This document shows, one piece after another, positions 12,100 to 19,504 of a DNA stretch of 41,116 nucleotides. The position numbers were made by a program, and so were the translations under genes. The stretch comes from Candidatus Parcubacteria bacterium (GTDB lineage: Bacteria > Patescibacteriota > Minisyncoccia > UBA6257 > 2-01-FULL-56-20). Numbering within the stretch: the first letter of the stretch is position 1; each line of letters opens with the position of its first letter. The stretch covers positions 1 through 41,116 of the forward strand of contig QZIV01000004.1 of assembly GCA_003599135.1 (NCBI GenBank). Reading direction: 5' to 3'. The notes under the pieces were generated by a model. That model was not told the DNA's origin. It was given only the letters and a program-made list of their open reading frames with translations, and did not search any database.

Positions 12100-14633
12100 G
12101 GCCGATCGGAGACAAACTCGATCTTCTCATTGTTCACCTGACAACGGAGCTTCGCCCCCCGCACAAGTTCCCCCCGAAGGATTTTCTCCGCAAGGAGGGC
12201 TCTCAGCTTATCGCTTACCATCCCCCGGAGAGGGCGGGCTCCAAACACGGGGTCATACCCCCATTTTGCGAATTGACGGACTACCGAATCGTCGAATGAG
12301 ATCGTGATGCCCTGCTCCCGGACGGCGTCCGCGACGTCTTTTAGATTAAGAGCTGAGATCTTTTCGAGATCGTCCGGGGCGAGGTTCCGGAAAACAACAA
12401 CTTTTGAGAACCTGTTCAAAAGTTCCGGCCTAAAGACATCGGTAAGTCGCCTCTTCAGGTAGTCGGCAACCTGAGCCACGGGCTGTCCTTGCCGCAACGC
12501 TTCCATAATGATGTCCGAGTGAGCGTTCGAGGTCGCGATGATGATTGTGTTTTCGAAACTCACCGTTTGCCCGAGGTTGTCGGTAAGGCGCCCGTCGTCG
12601 AAAACCTGAAGGAATAGATTCAGGATATCGGGGTACGCTTTTTCGAACTCGTCGAGAAGAATAAGGCTATAGGGCTTCTCGAGGATCGCCTCGGTAAGCG
12701 CCCCCCTCGTTTTGCCGTCCGGAGAACCTATGAAGCGGTAGAAACTTTGCTTGTCCTGGTATTCCGTCATGTCGAATCGGGCCATCAAGTTTTCCGAGCC
12801 GAATTGGACTTTTGCAAGAATTTTCGCTAACTCCGTTTTCCCGACGCCCGTCGGCCCCACGAAGAGAAACGATGCGATCGGCCCCCCTTTCCGGCTCAAG
12901 CCGCTCCGATACTCTCGGAGGGCGTCGGAAACCGCTTTCACCGCCTCATCTTGATCCACCAGCCGTTCATGGATGACCGACTCGAGATTCAAAAGCCGCC
13001 GGGCCTCTGCTTTTCCGGCTTCGTGGATCGGAACATTTACCTTTGTTTCCGCAGTTGAAACAACGATGTCGGGGCCAAGATATTTTTCTCCCCGCCGCTC
13101 CGCCTCGATGAGCGCGCTTTTCAAGAGTTCTTCGCCGCTCGCAGGCAGGAATTTGTTTCTCATAAACTTTTTCGCAAGTTTCACGCTACGTTTCACCGCT
13201 CCGAAACTGATGAAAATTCCCGACTGCCGTTCCAGAATCATGCTCTCGTAGACAAGAATCTTCTCCGCGTCCTCTTCGCTTACTTCGCTCACCCGGATCA
13301 CTTCAAAAGCACCCGCAAAATCACTTCTCGGCTCTATAAACGTTTTGTACTCCCTCGGATACGTTGATCCCACAATCGGGAAAGCGTTATTCAGGACGAT
13401 TGGCATAAACGCATCCGCGGCAGAAAGGTATGCAGTGCCCGACGTGTTTACGAGGTTATGAATGTCGGGGATGTATAAAACGATGTTCCCCGCAAGCATG
13501 ATTTCCTCTGCGATTTTCTGGATTCTCGTCTGAAGGTCGGCGGGGGTCGATCCGGCAACAAGATTACTCAGTTCCAGTCCGACGAGGCGCTTGTCGAAAA
13601 GTTCGGGAGGTACTTCGTCCTTCACGAGGCGGAACGCGAGATGCGCAACGAGCGCTTCCTTCCCGATCCCGGCTTCCCCCACGAGAAGTGCGTTCGGGTT
13701 CACCGGCCGCGCGAGCGTCTCGACGAGGCGTTCATATTCGGCTTCCCTTCCAACAAGGAACCCGACCTGCCGTTCGCGCGCAAGGTCGGTGAAGTCGACG
13801 CCGTACCGGTCCAAGGTTGGCGTCGGTCGGCTCGTCCACGCGCGATTCATAATCCGGTGTCTCATTCTTCGGTGAGACTCAAGGACCATCCCTCCCACGC
13901 CCCGTGGAATCCGCCTGAACCAGCGGAAGAGGCGACGGGAAGAGCCGAAAAGGAGCGCTTTTTCAAGATCGCCCGGATTAAGGGAGAACATTTGGAAGAG
14001 CCGACCGATGTGCTCGTCATCCATCTGTGGGAGCGCTGAGAAGAGATCGCTCGGCTCGATGAAGTCATGCCCCGCGCGAAGTGCTATGGGAAACGCGAGA
14101 AAAACGAGGTCCTCTGCTTCGCTCCGGAGGTAGGACTTTTGAGACATATCACCCGGGTCGTCCCCGCTCGTTTTACTCAAAAACTCATCGATTTTTTCGG
14201 AAAACTCTTCCGGCTTCACGTCCAAGCGTCTTAGCCCCTCCTCGATTTCGCGAAAGTGAACAAGTTGGCGTATCATCTCCAGAAAAAAGTTTCTCTTTGC
14301 GAGAACACTACGATCGAACGCCCGTTCTAGCAGAGAGAATGCCTTCGGACGGAGGTACCGTGCAAGGTTCACCTTGCCACGGGGCGGGAGTTCGGAAAAA
14401 GGAATGTCGGCCTCTCGGAAATGAAGAAATCTGTCTGTGAGAAAAAGGGCAAGGAACACGCCCGACCACCGAATCCATGAAATGTCGGATATGAGGAACG
14501 TAAAAACCGCGACCCCAATCACGAGATAACTCACATGACTTACGATGCGCACCACAAGGCGGCCTCCAACCGTCATCCGGAGGCGGGGATCGTTGAAAGA
14601 GAGGGTGTACTGGCTAGTAGGCGTAGGCGACAT
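12096..14633 (-). CDS. Membrane-anchored Clp-type AAA+ ATPase with degenerate first ATPase module
   Basis: An 845-residue HSP100/ClpC-like unfoldase. Two hydrophobic segments (~32-48 HVSYLVIGVAVFTFLI and ~53-66) anchor the N-terminus. A helical region (~110-270) replaces the usual Clp-N repeats. D1 is eroded: Walker A is GEAGIGKE (Thr/Ser lost), and Walker B reads VLYIPDIHN where FIDEIH is expected. D2 is intact: GPTGVGKTELAK, LILLDEFEKAYPDILNLFLQVFDDG, IIATSN, FRPELLNR, sensor-2 GARPLRG. No clear ClpP-docking IGF/LGF loop is seen. It may remodel or extract membrane proteins without ClpP, with D1 structural only. It overlaps polX (4 nt) and a small membrane-protein gene (20 nt). Confidence 0.88.
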   Translation of the reverse strand: MSPTPTSQYTLSFNDPRLRMTVGGRLVVRIVSHVSYLVIGVAVFTFLISDISWIRWSGVFLALFLTDRFLHFREADIPFSELPPRGKVNLARYLRPKAFSLLERAFDRSVLAKRNFFLEMIRQLVHFREIEEGLRRLDVKPEEFSEKIDEFLSKTSGDDPGDMSQKSYLRSEAEDLVFLAFPIALRAGHDFIEPSDLFSALPQMDDEHIGRLFQMFSLNPGDLEKALLFGSSRRLFRWFRRIPRGVGGMVLESHRRMRHRIMNRAWTSRPTPTLDRYGVDFTDLARERQVGFLVGREAEYERLVETLARPVNPNALLVGEAGIGKEALVAHLAFRLVKDEVPPELFDKRLVGLELSNLVAGSTPADLQTRIQKIAEEIMLAGNIVLYIPDIHNLVNTSGTAYLSAADAFMPIVLNNAFPIVGSTYPREYKTFIEPRSDFAGAFEVIRVSEVSEEDAEKILVYESMILERQSGIFISFGAVKRSVKLAKKFMRNKFLPASGEELLKSALIEAERRGEKYLGPDIVVSTAETKVNVPIHEAGKAEARRLLNLESVIHERLVDQDEAVKAVSDALREYRSGLSRKGGPIASFLFVGPTGVGKTELAKILAKVQFGSENLMARFDMTEYQDKQSFYRFIGSPDGKTRGALTEAILEKPYSLILLDEFEKAYPDILNLFLQVFDDGRLTDNLGQTVSFENTIIIATSNAHSDIIMEALRQGQPVAQVADYLKRRLTDVFRPELLNRFSKVVVFRNLAPDDLEKISALNLKDVADAVREQGITISFDDSVVRQFAKWGYDPVFGARPLRGMVSDKLRALLAEKILRGELVRGAKLRCQVNNEKIEFVSDRP

Positions 14634-14961
14634 AGAAAAGAATGGCGAGTGGCACGAGGAGCCACACTAGGTAGATTACAATCAAAATGGCTGTTAGGAC
14701 TGCGTACACAGCGAGCCCGATGAGGACTCTCCCCGAACGAAAAATAATCCCGAGAATCCGTCCCACAACCGTGTAGTCTTTATAAAGGGGCTGGAAAAAA
14801 TATTTTAATGTGACTCGCAGGGCGAACGTCCTGTCGAGCTGCTCGAGAAGCAGAACGTATCGGTGGAGGATAACCCTCGATGCGTCGGCGTACCAATGAT
14901 GGAAAAAATCGCCCAGTCGGTAGAAAAACCGATAGACAAGATAGACTAGCGCTGAGTTCAT
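14614..14961 (-). CDS. Small conserved-looking membrane protein next to the Clp-like ATPase
   Basis: The function is not recognised. The ATG at 14961 is preferred over an in-frame TTG at 14970 because GGAAGTG lies directly before it. Residues 1-~55 are aromatic and amphipathic, with ALVYLVYRFFYRLGDFFHHWYAD and LEQLDRTFALRVTLKYFFQPLY. Residues ~62-110 are two hydrophobic stretches (GLAVYAVLTAILIVIYLVWLL, LAILFYVAYAY). The stop overlaps the start of the Clp-like gene by 20 nt, so the two are surely co-translated. A membrane-bound adaptor or scaffold for the Clp-like ATPase is the best guess. Confidence 0.75.
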   Translation of the reverse strand: MNSALVYLVYRFFYRLGDFFHHWYADASRVILHRYVLLLEQLDRTFALRVTLKYFFQPLYKDYTVVGRILGIIFRSGRVLIGLAVYAVLTAILIVIYLVWLLVPLAILFYVAYAY

Positions 14962-14984
14962 CACTTCCAAATTATACCAGCCCT

Positions 14985-15626
14985 TCAGAAGAGTTTTGAC
15001 TGTTTCACCGGATTCGTCCTCTTCTCAGGTTTTACGCTCACGCTCTCCGAGGAAAACGGCTTCTCGACTGAGGTTCTTCCGGAGATAATGTCCGGAAGTT
15101 TTGAGAAGCTTTTTTTGAGCTCCTCTAAAACGCCCGTAGAACGGAGCGCCGCCGCGGGGTGAAACAGGGGGACGACTACGCGCTCTCCCACAAGAAAGGC
15201 TTTCCCTTGGTCTCGGCTGATTTTTGCGTCAGGCAGGAAGTAGTTCATCGCAAACCTGCCGAGGGCCGCGATAACCGGGGGGTTCACGATTTCGATCTCG
15301 CGAGTGAGATACGGAGCGTACGCCGCGATCTCTTCTGGCAAAGGATCCCTATTTTCCGGAGGGCGGCGTTTTATGATATTCGTAATATACACGTCTTTTC
15401 TCTTCCAGCCGATTCTAAGGATAAGCTCGTCGAGAAGCTGACCGGCCCGACCCACAAACGGGCGTTTCAGCTTGTCTTCGTGATATCCTGGCCCTTCGCC
15501 GATGAACATCGCCTTGCAATTGGGATCCCCTTCTCCGAAAACCAAATTCGACTCGCGGAGCGGGAGCGACGCGTCTTCCTCGGTTTCCTGCTTCAGGTCG
15601 CGCAACGATTTTTCTTTGTCCGTCAC
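14985..15626 (-). CDS. udg: Uracil-DNA glycosylase, family 4-like, without the iron-sulfur cysteines
   Basis: Removes uracil from DNA. The protein carries motif 1 (GEGPGYHEDKLKRPFVGRAGQLLD), then YITNIIKRRPPENRDPLPEE, then VIAALGRFAMNYFL, and motif 2 PLFHPAAALR. Family 4 enzymes bind a 4Fe-4S cluster by CxxC near the N-terminus plus two Cys in CRPP and in the following helix. Here the N-terminal pair is absent (TEEDASLPLRES), CRPP is RRPP, and the last Cys is Tyr (IAAYAPYL). The C-terminal ~35 residues are a disordered tail ending KQSKLF, a likely sliding-clamp binding motif (QxxLF). Length is 213. Confidence 0.9.
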   Translation of the reverse strand: MTDKEKSLRDLKQETEEDASLPLRESNLVFGEGDPNCKAMFIGEGPGYHEDKLKRPFVGRAGQLLDELILRIGWKRKDVYITNIIKRRPPENRDPLPEEIAAYAPYLTREIEIVNPPVIAALGRFAMNYFLPDAKISRDQGKAFLVGERVVVPLFHPAAALRSTGVLEELKKSFSKLPDIISGRTSVEKPFSSESVSVKPEKRTNPVKQSKLF

Positions 15627-15656
15627 AGATCAATTATACGCTGTCCTCGCTGAAAT

Positions 15657-15731
15657 TGGTGCCCTCGAGAGGAATTGAACCTCTATCACCTCCTTCGGAG
15701 GGAGATATTCTATCCGTTGAACTACGAGGGC
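15657..15731 (-). tRNA. tRNA-Arg(CCG)
   Basis: Reading leftward from 15731, the acceptor GCCCTCG pairs with CGAGGGC. The D-arm is GTTC-AACGGATA-GAAT, the anticodon stem TCTCC/GGAGG with loop CTCCGAA (anticodon CCG, Arg codon CGG), and the T-arm AGAGG-TTCAATT-CCTCT. The discriminator A and CCA are encoded in the DNA, unlike the tmRNA gene. Confidence 0.96.
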
Positions 15732-15735
15732 GAAG

Positions 15736-16851
15736 TTAGCCCACTACAAAATAATAGATTTCGTAGAAGGCGGCAAGGATGAAAAACCCCGAGAACGCCC
15801 CGAAAAGTATTTTTCTCGGCCAGCTGAGAGGCAAGGCTTTCATGCCGAGAGCAATGATGAGGAGATGTTGGAGACCAAGAAATATCCCTCCAGCGAGTCC
15901 GAGTGTTTGCACAAAGTCGTTGAGGCCGAAGAGCACGAGAAGCAGAGGGCCCAGAAAAATAAGCGAGGCGACTCCGAACTTCGACCAAGCGAGATCCACC
16001 TCGAGCGCGTTCCGTATCTCGAGGCCGATCGGAACGTACGATGTCCAGATAGCGAAAAGGCCGAGCAGCGCGAGAAGCGTAACGGCCCACGCGGACCATC
16101 CGTCAAGCCCGGAGATCGAATCGGGAGTAATCACCCCGCTAGACCCGAATATGCCAAAGATAAAGAGGGAATAGAGAAGTGCAGAAAGGAAAGTTCCGAC
16201 GGCAAGGCCTCGAGCCGACTTGTGCGTTTCTCCGTTCTGTCTGCTTCTATGGAAATCGTATATCGGTTCGACTGCGGTCCACCCGGCAAGCGCGAAAAGC
16301 ACCGGCCCGAAAGACGTGAGGAGGTCCTTTGCCGACTTTCCAAAACTGACGACTTCCTCGGGAGGCGAAGCAGAGAAAAAAACCCAGAAGATAATTCCGA
16401 TGATGACAAGGGATCCAAAAATTTCCATTCTGACGATTCTCTCCAGGCCGAAAAGCAACGGCAGGGAGCACACAAGCCAAAACACGATAAGCGCCTCGCT
16501 CCACCCGAGCGAGGGGAAAATCAAAGAAAGGAATTGCGAACCGAGAATAAGGTACACAACAAGGGCGAGGAGAAGCCCTCCTATAATGATGAAAAAGGCC
16601 GCTTCGAGACCGATTTTTCCGAAGTAGCGTTCGGCAAGACCGACGAGCCGCTCGCTCCCCTTTCTCTGGTCAAGGACTTCCCAGTAGAGACGGTGTATGA
16701 GGACGATAACGACGCTTACCGCAAAGAGATAGAAAAGTCCGACAACCCATCCCGATCGCGAAAACACGTATGGCAAAGCGAACATCCCGGCGCCGACGGT
16801 CGTGGCAACCATCATGCCGGTTTCTCCTACGAATTCCCTAAGTTTCCTCAT
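15736..16851 (-). CDS. Amino-acid permease, aromatic amino-acid/APC type
   Basis: An inner-membrane transporter of 371 residues with about 10-11 hydrophobic segments. The N-terminus (ETGMMVATTVGAGMFALPYVFSRSG) matches the unwound first helix GAGMxxLP of the hydroxy/aromatic amino-acid permease branch, in which backbone carbonyls bind the substrate. Later segments include FGPVLFALAGWTAVEPIYDF, a family-like TM6 region. It likely imports amino acids that the cell cannot make. The start overlaps the stop of the EF-like gene by 4 nt (ATGA). A tRNA gene lies 4 nt past its stop. The substrate is uncertain. Confidence 0.85.
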   Translation of the reverse strand: MRKLREFVGETGMMVATTVGAGMFALPYVFSRSGWVVGLFYLFAVSVVIVLIHRLYWEVLDQRKGSERLVGLAERYFGKIGLEAAFFIIIGGLLLALVVYLILGSQFLSLIFPSLGWSEALIVFWLVCSLPLLFGLERIVRMEIFGSLVIIGIIFWVFFSASPPEEVVSFGKSAKDLLTSFGPVLFALAGWTAVEPIYDFHRSRQNGETHKSARGLAVGTFLSALLYSLFIFGIFGSSGVITPDSISGLDGWSAWAVTLLALLGLFAIWTSYVPIGLEIRNALEVDLAWSKFGVASLIFLGPLLLVLFGLNDFVQTLGLAGGIFLGLQHLLIIALGMKALPLSWPRKILFGAFSGFFILAAFYEIYYFVVG

Positions 16852-17114
16852 CCAGCCTCGTACACGGAGTCTCCTTCCCGAACCTTACTGCCCACTTTGA
16901 TCCCTATTTCCTGGCCCTTTTTGGCCGCATCGACTGCCTTATGGTCGTACTGCATCGAAGCGATCGCCTCTTCAAAATCGGTTGTTGCTCCCTTAAATCT
17001 CACGCGAGTCCCCACTGGAACGGTTTTATTGAATTTTACGATGGCGACACTTAGGTGTCCGTAGAAGTGAGTGACTGTCCCAATCGGCTTTGGCTCAGAA
17101 GTTTTTTTCGGCAT
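16848..17114 (-). CDS. Translation elongation factor-like beta-barrel protein (88 aa)
   Basis: A small protein with the pattern of an EF-Tu domain-2-like barrel, as found alone in many CPR genomes and at the C-terminus of U32 peptidases. It reads IGTVTHFYGHLSVAIVKFN, then VPVGTRVRFKGATTDFEEAIASMQYDHKAV, then AKKGQEIGIKVGSKVREGDSVY. The function of the stand-alone form is not established; RNA or ribosome binding is plausible. It is translationally coupled to the permease gene (4-nt overlap), which suggests a common promoter but not necessarily a common pathway. Confidence 0.8.
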   Translation of the reverse strand: MPKKTSEPKPIGTVTHFYGHLSVAIVKFNKTVPVGTRVRFKGATTDFEEAIASMQYDHKAVDAAKKGQEIGIKVGSKVREGDSVYEAG

Positions 17115-17150
17115 AGTTTATAGATTTAGATAACAAGTCGACCTTTACAA

Positions 17151-17756
17151 TTATTCTAGAACTCGTTCCTCAATTTGAATAAGATCGAGAATCTTGTCGA
17201 GAAGGCGCGCCGGGTCCGACTCAAAAACAACTTTTCCCGGACCACGATTGGCCCGTTTTACGATCTCCTCTGCCATGTCAGCTACCCCGCCGGTTCCAGT
17301 AAGAACGCCTTGGGGCTTCTGATCTTCGAAGGCGTCGGTAAACTCATTCAACGTCCCAATTCTCCCGCACACAGTGATGACGGCGTCAGATGATCTCGTG
17401 AGGAGCAAGTTGCGACCAGAATACCCAAATCCCGTATACATAATAAGGTCGTGGTAATCGACCGGGAGGCGATAGGTGTTCATGTGATGAATCTTCGAAG
17501 CTGCGGGAGAGATTCCGATCACAATTCCCCCTACTTCCTTAGCGCCCTTCGCCGCCCAGTAGGGCACGCCTGTCGTCGCGCCGGTTACAAGAATCATATT
17601 GCGGCTGGCAATCAAGCGACCGAGTTCCTCGGTTTTTTTAAGGGTTTCGCTCCCGCAGTGGCCGGTTTCCGCCGCTCCCGAAATGCAAATCTTATATTTC
17701 AGGTGGTATACACTCTCACCGCGACCGCCGAGACCGTGAGAATTGAGCTTATCCAT
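17151..17756 (-). CDS. LOG/lysine-decarboxylase-like Rossmann-fold protein
   Basis: A nucleotide-binding protein of the LOG/TIGR00725-like superfamily. The 201 residues have strand-loop elements KICISGAAETGHCG, then NMILVTGATTGVPYWAAKGAKEVGG, then VIGISPAAS. The modified signature is SSDAVITVCGRIGTLNEFTDAFE, where the family has PGGxGTxxE; the first part is changed to CGRIGT but the T..E pair stays. Phosphoribohydrolase activity (as in LOG) is possible but unproven. The promoter is striking: TATAAT (complement of 17763-17768) ends 6 nt before the ATG, so the message is probably leaderless. Confidence 0.8.
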   Translation of the reverse strand: MDKLNSHGLGGRGESVYHLKYKICISGAAETGHCGSETLKKTEELGRLIASRNMILVTGATTGVPYWAAKGAKEVGGIVIGISPAASKIHHMNTYRLPVDYHDLIMYTGFGYSGRNLLLTRSSDAVITVCGRIGTLNEFTDAFEDQKPQGVLTGTGGVADMAEEIVKRANRGPGKVVFESDPARLLDKILDLIQIEERVLE

Positions 17757-17798
17757 ACAAAAATTATAACACCCCGAAGAGATCTCTTCTCGTGCTAG

Positions 17799-19148
17799 TT
17801 AGTCGAGCGTAACTGTTTCCCCGGATTCGGGAACAACAGCCGTGACGGCGAGCTCGTCGCGAATCTTCTGCGCCAGAGCGCTGCTCGCTTCCTCTTCTCC
17901 CTGAACCACAAAAACTTTTTTCAACCTCATCCGCATCGGTTTTAGCCACTCGAGGAGTCGGGGTTGATCTGCGTGAGCAGAATACGCTCCCAAGACCCGC
18001 TTTTTGCAGCGGACCGGGACCGTTTCGCCGAAAATCTTAACTGTTATCGCACCATCCAAGATTCTCCTCCCCAGCGACCCCTTCGCCTGATGGCCTACAA
18101 ACAGGATCATGTTCTTCGGATCCGAAAGGTACCTCCGCTCGTGGTGCAGTATTCTTCCTCCTTGAGACATGCCAGACCCGGCAAGAATCACCTTCGGTGC
18201 CGGAACAGCGTTGATTTCTTTCGATTCTTCTGTCGTTAGCGTGACGCGGAGACCTGGAAAATTCAAAATGTCATCGGCGTGACGCACCATGTGATACGTG
18301 TCCTTGTTGAAGTAATCTTCATACTTCTTATAGACCGCCGTGATTTTTATCGCGAGCGGACTGTCGACAAAAACCGGAATTTTCGGAACCCGCCCCTCTT
18401 CGAAAAGCTCATGGAGGTGAAACAAAATCTCTTGGGTGCGTTCAAGCGCAAATATCGGAATGAGCATCACGCCCCCGGCCAGGACAATGTCCTCAAGCGC
18501 ATCTTCGAGCATTTCTTGTCGCTCGCCGGTCGCTTCGTGAACCCGATCGCCGTACGTCGACTCGACCACACAATAGTCGGCCGCATCGACAACTTCAGTC
18601 CGCTGAACAATGGGGGCCGGGTAGTTTCCAAGATCGCCGGAGAATACGATTACCTTCCCTTCTGCGTATATCTTGACAATCGAAGATCCAAGGACGTGGC
18701 CTGCGTCGAGGAATTCAACGCGGAAATTCCCGTACTGGATCGGCTTATGGTATTCCACCTCGCGCCACATTTTCATAACTTCACGGACATCGCCGACCGA
18801 ATAGAGTTCGGAGCGTTTTTCTCTCTCGGCTTCCTCGGAGAGGATATGATGCGAATCAAGAAGAAGAATCTCCGCAAAATCCTTTGTGGCGGGTGTCGAG
18901 TAAATGAAACCCCGGAATCCCTCCCTGAAAAGTTTGGGAAGTCGCCCGATGTGATCTACGTGCGCATGCGTGACAAAAACCGCCGTGACGTCTTTGGGGA
19001 CATACGGAAACGGTTCATAATTTTCACGCTCTGCGTAATAGCTTCCCTGATGGAGACCGCAATCAACGAGAATTTTCTCTCCCTGGACCTCGAGGAGATA
19101 ATTTGCCCCCGTTACGCTCTTCGCTCCCCCGAAGAAAGAAAGTTTCAT
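17799..19148 (-). CDS. Metallo-beta-lactamase/beta-CASP ribonuclease
   Basis: An RNA-processing nuclease of the CPSF73/YSH1-like type. The metallo-beta-lactamase part has motif 1 (VDCGLHQG), motif 2 FVTHAHVDHIGRLP (HxHxDH), motif 3 LDAGHVLGS and motif 4 FSGDLG. The beta-CASP part shows VESTYGDR, IPIFALERTQEIL, VFVDSPLA, KVILAGSGMSQGGRILHH, LFVGHQAKGSLGRRI, and YSAHADQPRLLEW near the end. All metal ligands are present. Length (449) is normal. An extended -10 (TGGTATAAT, box at complement of 19156-19161) ends 7 nt before the ATG, so the mRNA is probably leaderless. Confidence 0.93.
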   Translation of the reverse strand: MKLSFFGGAKSVTGANYLLEVQGEKILVDCGLHQGSYYAERENYEPFPYVPKDVTAVFVTHAHVDHIGRLPKLFREGFRGFIYSTPATKDFAEILLLDSHHILSEEAEREKRSELYSVGDVREVMKMWREVEYHKPIQYGNFRVEFLDAGHVLGSSIVKIYAEGKVIVFSGDLGNYPAPIVQRTEVVDAADYCVVESTYGDRVHEATGERQEMLEDALEDIVLAGGVMLIPIFALERTQEILFHLHELFEEGRVPKIPVFVDSPLAIKITAVYKKYEDYFNKDTYHMVRHADDILNFPGLRVTLTTEESKEINAVPAPKVILAGSGMSQGGRILHHERRYLSDPKNMILFVGHQAKGSLGRRILDGAITVKIFGETVPVRCKKRVLGAYSAHADQPRLLEWLKPMRMRLKKVFVVQGEEEASSALAQKIRDELAVTAVVPESGETVTLD

Positions 19149-19204
19149 TCACAGTATTATACCAGCCGGCTCTGGAAAGTATCCCCCTAGAATCAAGTCA
19201 GAAT

Positions 19205-19504
19205 TCTATGGTAGGATAGTGGAAGTCAGCGCCAAATCTACCATCGGAGCAAAGTGTGCCAGAGCAGAGTACTTCTCGCGGTCCAAGAAAGAAATCGTGG
19301 CTCCGTTTCTGGCCGGTGAGGGTCCCTCTCCCGCTTCTCAGGCTGAGAGGCAGAGTCCCCAATCCGGCTCCACCACCACGCAACCCGTCGCGCCATGACA
19401 ACACCAAACCATTTCTCCCGGGCTGGCAGGGACCCCTGTTTTGGATGTAGCCAGCACCAACCCCGAGAGGCGGGCGCGCTCAATTCTGCGCCCGCTCTTT
19501 TTTT
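19205..19504 (+). other. Probable rightward transcription unit (small RNA or microprotein) in a 331-nt gap
   Basis: The region between the beta-CASP start and the MurE-like stop ends in a rightward terminator that no annotated gene uses. An extended -10-like TGGTAGGAT sits at 19209-19217. Two overlapping short frames exist: GTG 19219-TGA 19395 (58 aa, front part protein-like, VEVSAKSTIGAKCARAEYF) and GTG 19256-TAG 19450 (64 aa, GGAG 8 nt upstream). RNA hairpins are also visible: CTTCTCA/TGAGAGG, and GCTGG...CCAGC enclosing CAGGG/CCCTG. Whether it is an RNA or a protein gene cannot be decided by eye. Confidence 0.4.
19469..19504 (+). terminator. Strong rightward terminator inside the 3' end of the MurE-like gene
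   Basis: GCGGGCGC at 19470-19477 pairs with 19488-19495, extended by a G-U pair, and is followed by TCTTTTTTT. On the minus strand there is no T-run. The MurE-like stop codon lies in its loop. Confidence 0.85.

Noticed and set aside
15865-17064. 399-codon plus-strand frame opposite the permease and EF-like genes
   Set aside because: Very rich in charged residues (mirror of hydrophobic codons). The real genes on the minus strand are clear.
18279-19190. 303-codon plus-strand frame opposite the beta-CASP nuclease
   Set aside because: Shadow of a gene with complete catalytic motifs.
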